DNA of 64,000 nt. It comes from Flavobacteriales bacterium (lineage in GTDB: Bacteria > Bacteroidota > Bacteroidia > Flavobacteriales_F > PHOS-HE28). The stretch's first letter is position 1. The number at the start of each line of letters is the position of its first letter. Shown here piece after piece: positions 1 to 8,609 of this stretch. The DNA is taken from contig JADJXH010000003.1 in assembly GCA_016715895.1 (NCBI GenBank), forward strand, positions 682,001 to 746,000, written 5' to 3'. A program made the translations under genes and the position numbers. The notes beneath the pieces are model-generated. The model did not search any database, was not told the origin of the DNA, and was given only the letters and a program-made list of their open reading frames with translations.

Positions 1-48
1 CATCCGACGCGCCGCGCCCTCGTCGTCCCCGGAAGGCCTGATCGCGGC

Positions 49-1080
49 CTAGGGCATCAGGCGCCGCACCTGTCGGCCACGCGGCGAACGCACCTCGAGG
101 ATCAGCGGACCGGCCGGCGGCACCGCCAGGTCCAGTTCGGTGGTGGACCACGACCGTTCGACCAGGGTGCGACCCGCCGGATCCAGCAGCCGGACCTGCC
201 AGACCTCCATGGACCTTCGCTTCAACTGAAGCCACACGATCGACTGGACCACAGAGAGATCCAGCTCAGGGTCGGATGCCGTGACCGAGGCCACGGGCCC
301 CCAGAGGCTCGAGACCCAGACCGGGTTGTCGATGAAGGGGTTGCGGTTCCCCTGCAGGGCGTAGATCGCGTTGTTCCGGTCCACCTCCTTCGTGCTCACC
401 GGGTCGGCGGCGTGCCAGGCCAGCAGGAGGCTCTCGGCCCAGGGGCTGAGGTCGCCGCCCTGGAGCATGGGGGAGCTCCATCCGCCCACCTGGGACGCAT
501 ACCGGGTCATCATGTAGAAGTACATGCGGGCCACATCCCCCTTGTAGGCGTCGATGGGTTCGCAGACCGTTCCGGTGTAGCCCGGCCAGCTGCTTTCCCC
601 GACCCGGGTACCGTTCTGGCCGGTCCAGTCGGTGGCGCCCACCTCCCCGTACGGCAGGTTGCCGCGCTGCTGGTTCACCCAGCCGTCCGTGGGCATGATG
701 TGGTGCAGATCGGTGTCCATGGGCGCTCCGCTCCCGAACCAGCTCTGCGGCATGGTGTGCTCCCGGTTGTAGCAATCGCCCTCGCTGTTGTAGGTGCCGC
801 ACTGGTCGCTGCCGAAGGTGTAGAGGTACGGTGGTGTGCCGCCCGGCACGTCGCTGTAGATGTCCCACACGAACCCGTCAGGCCGGTCGTCGGTCGTCTC
901 AAAGGCGTTCCACAGGTCGGCGTTGGAGAGCACCGTATGACCGTCGATGATGCCGGCCAGGGCCGTGCGGAGCGCGGGCCCCGAAAGGCCCTGGGCCGGG
1001 TCGTAATAGCCCGGAGGCGGTTGGGCGATGGCGACGGCCCACGGGCCGATGAGGGCGAGAAGGACGGCGGCACGACGCAT
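49..1080 (-). CDS. Secreted endonuclease I family nuclease with T9SS-like tail
   Basis: A 343-residue secreted nuclease of the endonuclease I (EndA/NucM) family, which cuts DNA non-specifically outside the cytoplasm. Residues 1-20 form a signal peptide ending in AIAQ. The family core is clear: CYNREH near residues 103-108 with the catalytic His, MPQSWF, then DTDLHHIMPTDGWVNQQRGN. The last ~65 residues (VRLLDPAGRTL to the end) resemble a T9SS type A sorting domain, so export across the outer membrane is inferred. I chose the ATG at 1080 because it precedes the signal peptide and sits 4 nt after a TACCTTTG box; an upstream in-frame extension would run antisense through the tRNA. The function is secure at family level. 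Confidence 0.93.
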   Translation of the reverse strand: MRRAAVLLALIGPWAVAIAQPPPGYYDPAQGLSGPALRTALAGIIDGHTVLSNADLWNAFETTDDRPDGFVWDIYSDVPGGTPPYLYTFGSDQCGTYNSEGDCYNREHTMPQSWFGSGAPMDTDLHHIMPTDGWVNQQRGNLPYGEVGATDWTGQNGTRVGESSWPGYTGTVCEPIDAYKGDVARMYFYMMTRYASQVGGWSSPMLQGGDLSPWAESLLLAWHAADPVSTKEVDRNNAIYALQGNRNPFIDNPVWVSSLWGPVASVTASDPELDLSVVQSIVWLQLKRRSMEVWQVRLLDPAGRTLVERSWSTTELDLAVPPAGPLILEVRSPRGRQVRRLMP

Positions 1081-1084
1081 GGCG

Positions 1085-1092
1085 CAAAGGTA
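1085..1092 (-). promoter_or_regulatory. Bacteroidota -7 box (TACCTTTG) of the endonuclease gene
   Basis: Read on the minus strand this is TACCTTTG, an exact match to the Bacteroidota -7 consensus TAnnTTTG. Only 4 nt (CGCC) separate it from the ATG, so transcription would begin at or beside the start codon. No clear -33 TTTG was identified. Confidence 0.6.
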
Positions 1093-1133
1093 CCGGTGCG
1101 GGGAACGAAAGATCTGCGAAATTCGCGGCCCCC

Positions 1134-1207
1134 GGGGCTGTAGCTCAGCTGGCCAGAGCGCGTCGTTCGCAATGACGAGGTCGAGGGTTCGACTCCCTTC
1201 AGCTCCA
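1134..1207 (+). tRNA. tRNA-Ala (anticodon CGC)
   Basis: A full 74-nt cloverleaf can be folded by eye: acceptor 1134-1140 with 1200-1206, D stem GCTC/GAGC, anticodon stem 1161-1165 with 1173-1177, loop TTCGCAA giving anticodon CGC (codon GCG), and T arm GAGGG-TTCGACT-CCCTT. The third acceptor pair is G-U, the classical alanine identity element. The discriminator is A1207; the next bases are CCG, so the CCA end is not fully encoded. It stands alone between two minus-strand genes. Confidence 0.93.
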
Positions 1208-1251
1208 CCGGTGAACAGGTCCGCCTCCGAGCGGGCCTGTTCCATTTGCGC

Positions 1252-2343
1252 TCACAGCGCCAGCAGGAAGGCCATGGTGTCCACGCCATCGGCGTAGTCG
1301 GCCGGGCCGGGCCGTTGGGCGTGACCGAAGGGCACCGCGCCATGGCCCACGACGCACTGCACTTGGTCCGCCAGGTCGCGCAGCCGTCCGTCCAGCGCGC
1401 TGCGGTCCACATACCGCTCCAGGTGCAGCACCGCCACCGGGCTGGCCAGCGCAGCGGTCTCGCGCAGCAACAGGAATCCGTTCTCCAGGAAGGGCTCGCG
1501 GTCCAGCAACCACAGGGCCCGGTGGTAGTCCAGGTTGTTGGCGTACTTGGCGTGGTGGGCGATGTCGCGCCAGCGGTAAAAGGCCTTGAACAGGCGGTCC
1601 GTGTCAAAGTCCGAAGGCACGAAGACCTTGCTGACGTTGCGGCAGCCCAGGCCGAAGTAGCGGAAGACATCCTCGCCCAGCGCGTCGAGCTCCGCCTCGG
1701 TTTCGCTGCCGTCGAGCACCGCGACGCTTACGCGGCCCTTGCGCACGATGCGCGGCAGATGGCCGAAGTAGTGATCGAAGTAGCGGGCCGTATTGGTGCT
1801 TCCCGTGGCGATCACCGCATCCACGGGTCCCAGGCGTTCCTCGGAGAAGGCCACGGCCGTGGCGAGCTCGGGGCACAGGGTGATCAGCGCGTTGCTGGTG
1901 GCCCGCGTGAGGCCCGCGTCCTGGCCGCTCACCTTCACCCGGGCCCGGTGCCCGGCGAGCGTGACGCAGAGCAGGTCGTGCAGGCCGACGAAGGGCACGT
2001 TGCCGGCCATGATCAGCCCCACGGTGCGTGGGGAGCGAGCCCGGAGCAGCGCCGGGTAGCCGGCCAGCCAGCGGTCCAGCGCGGTCCGTTCGAGCAGATG
2101 GGCGATGCCGCCGGCCGCCTGACGCACTTCCTCCGGGGTGAACCAGCCGTTCTGCTGATGGGCCCGTGCGAACGCGGAGCGCAGCGCATCGAACTCGGTG
2201 GTGTTGAGTCCGCACGCGTGGCCGGGCCAGGGCGCATCCTCCGCCAGAAGGGCGAACACCCGGCCCAACTGGGCCCACGCGGCCACCACCCGGTCCAGGG
2301 CCTCCCCGCCGCCCCGCTGTTCATCCCCTGCTGCCTTGTGCAC
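1252..2343 (-). CDS. Acyl-CoA reductase, LuxC family
   Basis: A 363-residue protein of the LuxC acyl-CoA reductase family, which reduces activated fatty acyl groups to aldehydes using NADPH. Family-like segments are VGLIMAGNVPFVGLHDLL near residue 110, the nucleotide-site-like stretch VIATGSTNTARYF, and FGLGCRNVSKV, whose Cys is the probable acyl-thioester nucleophile. It starts at a GTG (2343) and faces the ferredoxin gene 36 bp away. No luxA, luxB, luxD or luxE lies nearby, so bioluminescence is not implied; aldehyde or lipid metabolism is inferred. The same gene pair next to serC and serA is a familiar Bacteroidota neighbourhood. Confidence 0.88.
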   Translation of the reverse strand: MHKAAGDEQRGGGEALDRVVAAWAQLGRVFALLAEDAPWPGHACGLNTTEFDALRSAFARAHQQNGWFTPEEVRQAAGGIAHLLERTALDRWLAGYPALLRARSPRTVGLIMAGNVPFVGLHDLLCVTLAGHRARVKVSGQDAGLTRATSNALITLCPELATAVAFSEERLGPVDAVIATGSTNTARYFDHYFGHLPRIVRKGRVSVAVLDGSETEAELDALGEDVFRYFGLGCRNVSKVFVPSDFDTDRLFKAFYRWRDIAHHAKYANNLDYHRALWLLDREPFLENGFLLLRETAALASPVAVLHLERYVDRSALDGRLRDLADQVQCVVGHGAVPFGHAQRPGPADYADGVDTMAFLLAL

Positions 2344-2347
2344 CGGC

Positions 2348-2355
2348 TATATTTG
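2348..2355 (+). promoter_or_regulatory. -7 box (TATATTTG) upstream of the ferredoxin gene
   Basis: TATATTTG is an exact TAnnTTTG match in the 36-bp divergent gap, 24 nt before the ferredoxin ATG at 2380. No convincing -33 element is visible. Confidence 0.55.
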
Positions 2356-2379
2356 CGCGCTCAAAAGTAGCCCACCGCC

Positions 2380-2727
2380 ATGGCCATCATGATCACCGAC
2401 GAATGCATCAACTGCGGTGCATGCGAACCGGAGTGCCCCAACAACGCCATCTACGAAGGCGGGGCCGAGTGGCGGCTCAGCGACGGCACCAGCCTGCATG
2501 GTGCACAGACCACCCCCATGGGCAACAGCTACGACGCGGATTCGGCCAACACGCCCAAGGCGATGGACGTGTACTACATCGTGACGGACAAGTGCACGGA
2601 GTGCCAGGGCTTCCACGACGAGCCGCAATGCGCCGCCGTGTGCCCGGTGGACTGCTGCGTGGACGACCCCGACCACCGGGAGAGCACCGAGCAGCTGCTG
2701 GCCAAGAAGGCCTTCCTGCACCTGTGA
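2380..2727 (+). CDS. 4Fe-4S dicluster ferredoxin
   Basis: A 115-residue cytoplasmic ferredoxin that carries electrons between redox enzymes. The N-terminal cluster motif is CINCGACEPECP. The second motif, near residues 73-92, is CTECQGFHDEPQCAAVCP, where the spacing between cysteines is enlarged as in YfhL or Allochromatium-type 2[4Fe-4S] ferredoxins. Seven or more Cys are in cluster-like positions. The gene is head-to-head with the LuxC-type reductase and upstream of serC/serA. Which enzyme it serves cannot be told from sequence; pairing with the acyl-CoA reductase is conjecture. Confidence 0.93.
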   Translation: MAIMITDECINCGACEPECPNNAIYEGGAEWRLSDGTSLHGAQTTPMGNSYDADSANTPKAMDVYYIVTDKCTECQGFHDEPQCAAVCPVDCCVDDPDHRESTEQLLAKKAFLHL

Positions 2728-2746
2728 CCCGCGTACTTTGCTGCGC

Positions 2747-3667
2747 ATGACGGCCGTTCTGCGCACGATGTCCCGTTCCCTCCGCGCCCTGCTGCCCGTG
2801 ACCCTGGGCCTGTGGCCCCTTGTCGGACAGGGGCAGGACGGCCTGGGTCATGACGGCTGGCCCGGGGCGCTCACCGCCGAGCTCAAGGCGCTGGCCGATG
2901 CCCGCACGGAGGCCGCACAGGACAGCATCAGCGCGCGGGTGAAGGCGGTGTTGCGACCGGTGCTTGAGGCCCCGGACGCCTTCGACCGCACCTTCGCCGG
3001 CATCCCCATCACCGCGGTGGACGCGCCCGATGGGCGGTTCAGGCTCTTCACCTGGAACCTGGCCCGTCCGGACGGCACCCATCGGTACGAGGGGCTCCTG
3101 CTGGTGAACGACGGCCGTCGCCGGGCCGTGTACGAACTGCGCGACATGACCGAGCGGATCACCGCCCCGGAGTCCACCGAGCTGGGGCCGGAGAACTGGT
3201 ACGGGGCGCTGTACTACGAGGTGGTGCCGGTGAAGCAGGGCGGCCGCACCTGGTACACCCTGTTGGGATGGAAAGGCCACAGCCGGGTGGAGACGCGCAA
3301 GGTGATCGACGTGCTCACCTTCCGCGGAGGCAAGCCGCGCTTCGGAGCCCCGCTGTTCGCCGGCGAGGAACCTGCGACGGGCGGTGGTCGGCGGATCAAG
3401 CCGCAGCGGCGCGTGTTCGCCTATGCGGCCCAGGCCACCATGAGCCTGAAGCGGGATCCACGCGCCGAGCGCATCGTGTTCGACCACCTGAGCCCCACGC
3501 GGCCCGACCTGGGGAATGACGCCGCCTTCCGCGGCCCCGACCTGAGCTACGACGCCTACCTGTGGGAGAAGGGGCTCTGGCGGTTCCAGCGCGACGTGGA
3601 CGCCCGCGACCTGGACATGGCGCGGCCCTGGAACGCGCCGCCGAAGGAAGGGCGCTCGAAGTTCTGA
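2747..3667 (+). CDS. Secreted protein of unknown function
   Basis: A 306-residue protein I recognise only as a Bacteroidota-type conserved secreted protein. A signal peptide (residues ~8-30, ending GQGQ) is followed by a helical stretch and a beta-rich region containing YYEVVPVKQGGRTWYTLLGWKGHS, with no catalytic motif I can name. The ATG at 2747 is preferred over a TTG three codons upstream; a second ATG at 2768 would leave a tighter signal peptide. A TACTTTG box at 2734-2740 ends 6 nt before the ATG. It follows the ferredoxin by 19 bp. No function is assigned. Confidence 0.75.
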   Translation: MTAVLRTMSRSLRALLPVTLGLWPLVGQGQDGLGHDGWPGALTAELKALADARTEAAQDSISARVKAVLRPVLEAPDAFDRTFAGIPITAVDAPDGRFRLFTWNLARPDGTHRYEGLLLVNDGRRRAVYELRDMTERITAPESTELGPENWYGALYYEVVPVKQGGRTWYTLLGWKGHSRVETRKVIDVLTFRGGKPRFGAPLFAGEEPATGGGRRIKPQRRVFAYAAQATMSLKRDPRAERIVFDHLSPTRPDLGNDAAFRGPDLSYDAYLWEKGLWRFQRDVDARDLDMARPWNAPPKEGRSKF

Positions 3668-3690
3668 CGTGCGCCGTTACCTTCGGCTGC

Positions 3691-5250
3691 ATGCAGTGGC
3701 GCCTTGGAGCCCTCCCCCCCCTGCTCTTCACCGGCGCGATCGGCACTGCGCAGGACCCGGTGTGGAGCCCGGATGTCGCGAACATCATCTACACCCACTG
3801 CACCTCCTGCCATCACGATGGCGGGATCGGGCCGTTCCCGCTCATGAGCTACAGCGATGTGGTCGACAACGGGAACGTGGTGGCCCAGGCGGTCACCTCG
3901 CGGCACATGCCGCCCTGGCCGGCCGATCCGGAGTATCGGCACTTCGCCGGCGAGAACGTGCTGACGCAGGCGGAGATCGATGCCGTCGTGGACTGGGTCG
4001 CGTTCGGGGCCCCCTTCGGTGACCCCCTGCTCGAACCCGCCCCTCCGGTCTTCGCCCCCGGTGGTTCCCTCCTCGACACCATCCACCACGTGGTCGCGAT
4101 CGAGCCCTATACGCTCCAGTTCAGCAACGACGAATACCGCTGGTTCACCATACCGACCAGCTTTCCCGACACGGTGTACGTGAACGGGATCGAAGTGATG
4201 CCCGGGCTCGATGCCATCGTCCATCATGCGGACATCTCCTACGACGCGACCGGTGCCAGTGCGGCCCTCGACGCCCAGGATCCGTTGCCGGGGTTCAACT
4301 CCAGCACCGGATCGCCCACCTACAGCTACTACATGAACGCCTGGCAACCGGGCGGGAATCCCTTGCGGTATCCGCCGGATTGGGGCATCCCGATCCCGCC
4401 CGGCGCGGACCTGGTGATCGAGATCCACTACGGACCCGGCGGCGCCGGGCTCACCGACAGCACCGTGATGAACCTGCGCTTCGCGACAGGTTCCGGACCG
4501 GTGCGGCCTGTGCACGTGGGCTGGACCCTCAACGATTCCCCACCGGTGCTGATCGATGGGCCGCTCGTGATCCCGGCGAACACCGTCCGCACCTTTCACC
4601 AGGTCAGGACCCTCCCGAACGACCGGTCGTACCTGTCGATCTGCCCCCACATGCACCGCTTGGGGAAGTCCTACAAGGTGTGGGCGGTGATCCCTGGTGG
4701 CGATACGATCCCCCTGGTCGACATCCCCCAATGGAACTTCCACTGGCAGATGTACTACACCTTCCAGCACGTGCAGGTGCTGCCGGCAGGCACCGTGCTG
4801 ATGAGCGAGGGGGTGTACGACAACACGATCTTCAATCCGGAGAACCCGAACAACCCGCCGCAGGATGTGTATCGGGGGCCCACCACGGAGGATGAGATGT
4901 TCCTCTGCTACTTCATCTGGGCGGACCATCGGCCCGGGGATGAGCATATCCTGATGGACAGCACGCTGCTGGTAGGCACCGGGGATCGGATGGCCGCAGC
5001 ATCGGGTCCGATCGTCTTCCCCAACCCCACCTCGGGGATGGTGCACATCACCTTCCCGACGGGAGGCCCCGCCCCGACCGGGCTGCGGGTGATGGACGCG
5101 TGCGGACGCCTTGTGCGCTCGACCACGCTGCGGACGGGCCCTGGCGAGCTGGTGCTGCGCGAGGACCTGGGCGATCTGCCTCCGGGGCTCTACATGCTGG
5201 AGCTGAGCAGGGATCGGCAGCGCTGGCTGGAGCGCGTGGTCCGGTGGTGA
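3691..5250 (+). CDS. T9SS-exported cytochrome c / copper monooxygenase-like protein
   Basis: A 519-residue three-part extracellular protein. After a signal peptide (1-20) comes a haem c site, CTSCH at residues 37-41, followed by the cytochrome-like GPFPLMSYSDV and RHMPPWPADP. The middle resembles copper type II ascorbate-dependent monooxygenases, with His-rich copper-ligand candidates HHADISYD, EIHYGPGG and CPHMHRLGKSYKVW. The end (VFPNPTSGMVHI onward) is a clear T9SS type A sorting domain. A redox or hydroxylating role at the cell surface is inferred; the substrate is unknown. The ATG at 3691 precedes the signal peptide and lies 5 nt after TACCTTCG (3678-3685). Confidence 0.85.
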   Translation: MQWRLGALPPLLFTGAIGTAQDPVWSPDVANIIYTHCTSCHHDGGIGPFPLMSYSDVVDNGNVVAQAVTSRHMPPWPADPEYRHFAGENVLTQAEIDAVVDWVAFGAPFGDPLLEPAPPVFAPGGSLLDTIHHVVAIEPYTLQFSNDEYRWFTIPTSFPDTVYVNGIEVMPGLDAIVHHADISYDATGASAALDAQDPLPGFNSSTGSPTYSYYMNAWQPGGNPLRYPPDWGIPIPPGADLVIEIHYGPGGAGLTDSTVMNLRFATGSGPVRPVHVGWTLNDSPPVLIDGPLVIPANTVRTFHQVRTLPNDRSYLSICPHMHRLGKSYKVWAVIPGGDTIPLVDIPQWNFHWQMYYTFQHVQVLPAGTVLMSEGVYDNTIFNPENPNNPPQDVYRGPTTEDEMFLCYFIWADHRPGDEHILMDSTLLVGTGDRMAAASGPIVFPNPTSGMVHITFPTGGPAPTGLRVMDACGRLVRSTTLRTGPGELVLREDLGDLPPGLYMLELSRDRQRWLERVVRW

Positions 5251-5316
5251 GGATCGTGCGCGACCGTCGCGTTTCCTCCGCGCGGCCCTAGCTTCGCAGC
5301 GCCGATCCCGAACCGC

Positions 5317-6408
5317 ATGAAGACCACTGTGACACCCAAGGTCCACAACTACAGCGCAGGCCCCTGCATTCTGCCGCAGGAGGTCTTCGAACAGGCCGCC
5401 CAGGCCGTGCTCGACTTCGAGGGCAGCGGGCTCAGCATCCTGGAGATCAGCCACCGCAGCAAGCCCTTCGAGGCCGTGATGGCCAAGGCGCAGGCCCTGG
5501 TGAAGGAACTGCTCGGCGCGCCCGACCACTATCAGGTGGTGTTCCTGGGCGGGGGGGCCAGCCTCGGCTTCCACATGGTGCCGCTCAACTACATGAAGGC
5601 GGGCGGCAAGGCGGCCTACGTCAACACCGGCGAGTGGGCCACCCGCGCCATCAAGGAGAGCAGGCTGGTGGGCGACACGGTGGTGGTGGCCAGCAGCGAG
5701 GACAGGAACTTCAGCTACATCCCCAAGGGCTTCGAGGTTCCTGCTGACGCGGACTACCTCCACTTCACGAGCAACAACACCATCTTCGGCACGCAGTTCA
5801 AGCAGTTCCCGAAGAGCCCCGTGCCGCTGGTCTGCGACATGAGCAGCGACATCTTCAGCCGGCCGGTGAACGTGGCCGACTTCGCCCTCATCTATGGCGG
5901 TGCGCAGAAGAACATGGGCCCGGCGGGTACCACGGTGTACCTCTTCGACCCCGGACAGCTGGGCCACACGAGCCGCAAGCTGAGCCCCATGCTCGACCTG
6001 AAGAACCACGGGGCCAAGGAGAGCATGTACAACACCCCGCCGGTGTACGCCGTGTACGTGAGCATGCTCACCCTCGAGTGGATGAAGAAGGTGGGCGGTG
6101 TGGCCGCGATCGAGCGCCGCAACGCCGCCAAAGCCGGCCAGCTGTACGGCGCCATCGACCGTCTGGCCCCGGTGTTCAAGGGCACCACGGCCGTGGAGGA
6201 CCGCAGCGTGATGAACGCCACCTTCGTGCTGGGCGACCCGGCGCAGGAGCCTGCGTTCGACGCGCTGTGGAAAGAGGCCGGCATCAGCGGTCTGCGGGGC
6301 CACCGCAGCGTGGGCGGCTACCGCGCCAGCATGTACAACGCGCTCCCCATCGAGAGCGTGCAGGTGCTGGTGGACGTGATGGACCATTTCGCGAAGAAGA
6401 ACGGATAA
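5317..6408 (+). CDS. serC: Phosphoserine aminotransferase
   Basis: A 363-residue PLP enzyme that converts 3-phosphohydroxypyruvate and glutamate to phosphoserine in serine biosynthesis. It opens with the family signature VHNYSAGPCILPQEV. The PLP lysine is in GGAQKNMGPAG (Lys198). The C-terminal GLRGHRSVGGYRASMYNALP carries the phosphate-binding residues. The length is typical. A -7-like TAGCTTCG lies at 5289-5296, 20 nt before the ATG. serA starts 5 bp after the stop, so the two act as one operon. Confidence 0.97.
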   Translation: MKTTVTPKVHNYSAGPCILPQEVFEQAAQAVLDFEGSGLSILEISHRSKPFEAVMAKAQALVKELLGAPDHYQVVFLGGGASLGFHMVPLNYMKAGGKAAYVNTGEWATRAIKESRLVGDTVVVASSEDRNFSYIPKGFEVPADADYLHFTSNNTIFGTQFKQFPKSPVPLVCDMSSDIFSRPVNVADFALIYGGAQKNMGPAGTTVYLFDPGQLGHTSRKLSPMLDLKNHGAKESMYNTPPVYAVYVSMLTLEWMKKVGGVAAIERRNAAKAGQLYGAIDRLAPVFKGTTAVEDRSVMNATFVLGDPAQEPAFDALWKEAGISGLRGHRSVGGYRASMYNALPIESVQVLVDVMDHFAKKNG

Positions 6409-6413
6409 CGAAC

Positions 6414-7382
6414 ATGCGCATCCACGCCAACGACGGCATCGACACCGCCGCCAAGAGCCGCCTTCAGGAGGAAGGCTTCACCGTCACCACCGACCACGTT
6501 CCCCAGGACCGGCTGCAGACCTTCCTCAACGAGGAGAAGGTGGACATCCTGCTTGTCCGCAGCGCCACCAAGGTGCGGCAGGACCTCATCGACGCCTGTC
6601 CGGGGCTGAAGCTCATCGGACGCGGCGGGGTGGGACTGGACAACATCGACGTGGCGCACGCGAAGGCCAAGGGCATCCCGGTGATCAACACGCCGGCGTC
6701 CTCGTCCATCTCCGTGGCCGAGCTGGTGATGGCGCACCTCTTCGGACTGATGCGCAACCTGCACGAGGGCAACAGGCGCATGCCGACCGAGGGCCGCACG
6801 CGGTTCAAGGAGCTGAAGAAGGCCTGCGAGAAGGGCAGCGAGGTGCGCGGCCGTACGCTGGGCATCGTCGGGTTCGGCCGCATCGGGCAGTGGACGGCCC
6901 GCTATGCCCTGGGATGCGGCATGCGGGTGATCTACGTGGACAATCGGTCCACCGTGGAGGCCATCGAGATGGAGATCGGTGGGCAGACCCTGCGGGTGCC
7001 GGTGAAGATGGTGACGATGGACGAGCTGCTGGTCCAATCCGATGCGATCAGCCTCCATGTGCCGGCCCAGAAGGACGGACAGCCCGTGCTGGGCGCCGCG
7101 GAGCTGGCGCGCGTGAAGCCCGGCGTGGTGATCGTGAACACCGCCCGCGGCGGAAGCGTGGACGAGGATGCCCTGCTGGCGGCAGTGAGGGAGGGCCGTG
7201 TGAAGGGCGCCGCCCTGGACGTGTTCACCAACGAGCCCGAGCCGCGGGAGGACCTGCTGCACGAGCCCCGGTTCAGCTTGAGCCCGCACATCGGCGCCGC
7301 CACCGCCGAGGCCCAGGGCCGCGTGGGTGCCGAGCTGGCCGAGCTGATCCTGCACTGGCGGGACAGTGTGCAGGTCGCCTGA
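6414..7382 (+). CDS. serA: D-3-phosphoglycerate dehydrogenase (short form)
   Basis: A 322-residue NAD-dependent dehydrogenase that oxidises 3-phosphoglycerate, the first step of serine synthesis. The Rossmann motif GIVGFGRIG lies near residue 150; catalytic Arg, Glu and His lie in NTARGGSVDEDAL, NEPEP and SPHIGAATAE. The protein stops after the catalytic region and lacks the C-terminal ACT domain that gives serine feedback in longer forms, as is usual in Bacteroidota. I start at 6414, 5 bp after serC, where the D-isomer dehydrogenase fold begins. DUF1015 follows after 4 bp, suggesting one transcript. Confidence 0.95.
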   Translation: MRIHANDGIDTAAKSRLQEEGFTVTTDHVPQDRLQTFLNEEKVDILLVRSATKVRQDLIDACPGLKLIGRGGVGLDNIDVAHAKAKGIPVINTPASSSISVAELVMAHLFGLMRNLHEGNRRMPTEGRTRFKELKKACEKGSEVRGRTLGIVGFGRIGQWTARYALGCGMRVIYVDNRSTVEAIEMEIGGQTLRVPVKMVTMDELLVQSDAISLHVPAQKDGQPVLGAAELARVKPGVVIVNTARGGSVDEDALLAAVREGRVKGAALDVFTNEPEPREDLLHEPRFSLSPHIGAATAEAQGRVGAELAELILHWRDSVQVA

Positions 7383-7386
7383 GGCC

Positions 7387-8604
7387 ATGCTGCATCTGCG
7401 TCCGTTCCGGGCCTGGCGGCCCATTCCCGAGAAGGCGCACCGCGTGGGAAGCCGCAGCTATGTGGCCTACTCGCCGGACCAGCTGGCGGCCAAGCTGGAC
7501 GGGAACCCCTACACCTTCCTGCACGTCATCCACCCCGACCAGGGCCGCGATGCGCACCTGCCCCGGGCCGAGCGCCACCGCCGGGTGCAGCTCAAGTTCA
7601 AGGCCTTCTGCGACCTGGGCTACCTGCGCCGCGACGCGGAGCCCTGCCTCTACGTGTACGAGCAGACCAACCGGGGCGTGGCCTCCCTTGGCCTCATCGC
7701 CGGGGTGAGCGTGGCCGACTACCGGCAGGGCCTCATCAAGGTGCACGAGCAGACCCTCACCGCCCGCGAGGCCTTGTTCACCGACTACCTGGACGCCACC
7801 GGCATCAATGCCGAACCCGTGCTGTTGGCCGCTCCCGACGATGGCGGGCTGGAGTACCTGCTGTCGCCCATCACGCGCACCACGGCGGACAGCGACTTCG
7901 TGACGGGCGACGGCGTGCGTCACCGCATGTGGGCCGTGGCCGACCCCACCTGGCGCCACGCCGTGCAGGAGCTCTTCGCCACGCTGCCGGCCCTGTACAT
8001 CGCCGACGGCCACCATCGCCTGGCCAGCAGCGCGCGGCTGGCCGAGCAGAGCGGCGCCACCGACGTGGACCCCAAGGCCTGGTGCCTGGCCTACGTGCTG
8101 CCGCACACGCACCTGCACCTCTTCAACTTCGACCGGGCGGTGACCACCTTAAACGGCCTGAGCCCCGAAGCCTTCCTGCAGGCCCTGAAGCGGGTGGGGC
8201 GGGTGGAACGCGTGGACGCCCCCGGCACCGTGCACGGGGTGGTCTGCGTGCGGACCAAGCTCGGCTGGCACGCGCTGCACCTGCCGCCCGCGCCCACCGG
8301 GGCCGCACCGGCCGACCACCTGGACCCCGCCCGGCTGAGCGAGCTGGTCCTCGGCCCCATCCTGGGCATCCACGACCTGCGCACCGACCCGCACATCCAC
8401 TTCGTGCCCGGCACGCACGGCACCGCCGAACTGGAACAGCTGGTGGACAGCGGTACCATGGAGGCCGCGTTCCATCTGCAGCCGGTGAGCTTCGAGGAGC
8501 TGAAGGCCGTGGCCGACAGCGGCGGCACCATGCCGCCCAAGAGCACCTACATCGAGCCGAAGCTCCGCAGCGGCCTCACCGTGTACTCCCTGGAGGACGT
8601 CTGA
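7387..8604 (+). CDS. DUF1015 family protein
   Basis: A 405-residue cytoplasmic protein of the DUF1015 family (HTH-annotated in some databases, with no proven activity). Family-like segments are FRAWRPIPEKAHRVGSRSYVAY at the start, HVIHPD, YVYEQTNRG, and ALYIADGHHRLASSARL near residue 205, which looks like an active-site loop. The gene sits 4 bp after serA and 5 bp before the YggS gene, an arrangement recurrent in Bacteroidota, suggesting a link to serine or amino-acid metabolism; the exact role is unknown. The ATG at 7387 is preferred over an upstream in-frame start that overlaps serA. Confidence 0.88.
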   Translation: MLHLRPFRAWRPIPEKAHRVGSRSYVAYSPDQLAAKLDGNPYTFLHVIHPDQGRDAHLPRAERHRRVQLKFKAFCDLGYLRRDAEPCLYVYEQTNRGVASLGLIAGVSVADYRQGLIKVHEQTLTAREALFTDYLDATGINAEPVLLAAPDDGGLEYLLSPITRTTADSDFVTGDGVRHRMWAVADPTWRHAVQELFATLPALYIADGHHRLASSARLAEQSGATDVDPKAWCLAYVLPHTHLHLFNFDRAVTTLNGLSPEAFLQALKRVGRVERVDAPGTVHGVVCVRTKLGWHALHLPPAPTGAAPADHLDPARLSELVLGPILGIHDLRTDPHIHFVPGTHGTAELEQLVDSGTMEAAFHLQPVSFEELKAVADSGGTMPPKSTYIEPKLRSGLTVYSLEDV

Positions 8605-8609
8605 CCCCC

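Noticed and set aside
3556..6387. A 943-codon open frame antisense to the cytochrome/monooxygenase protein and serC
   Set aside because: Same cause: high-GC antisense shadow. The translation is rich in His, Arg and Val repeats without domain character.
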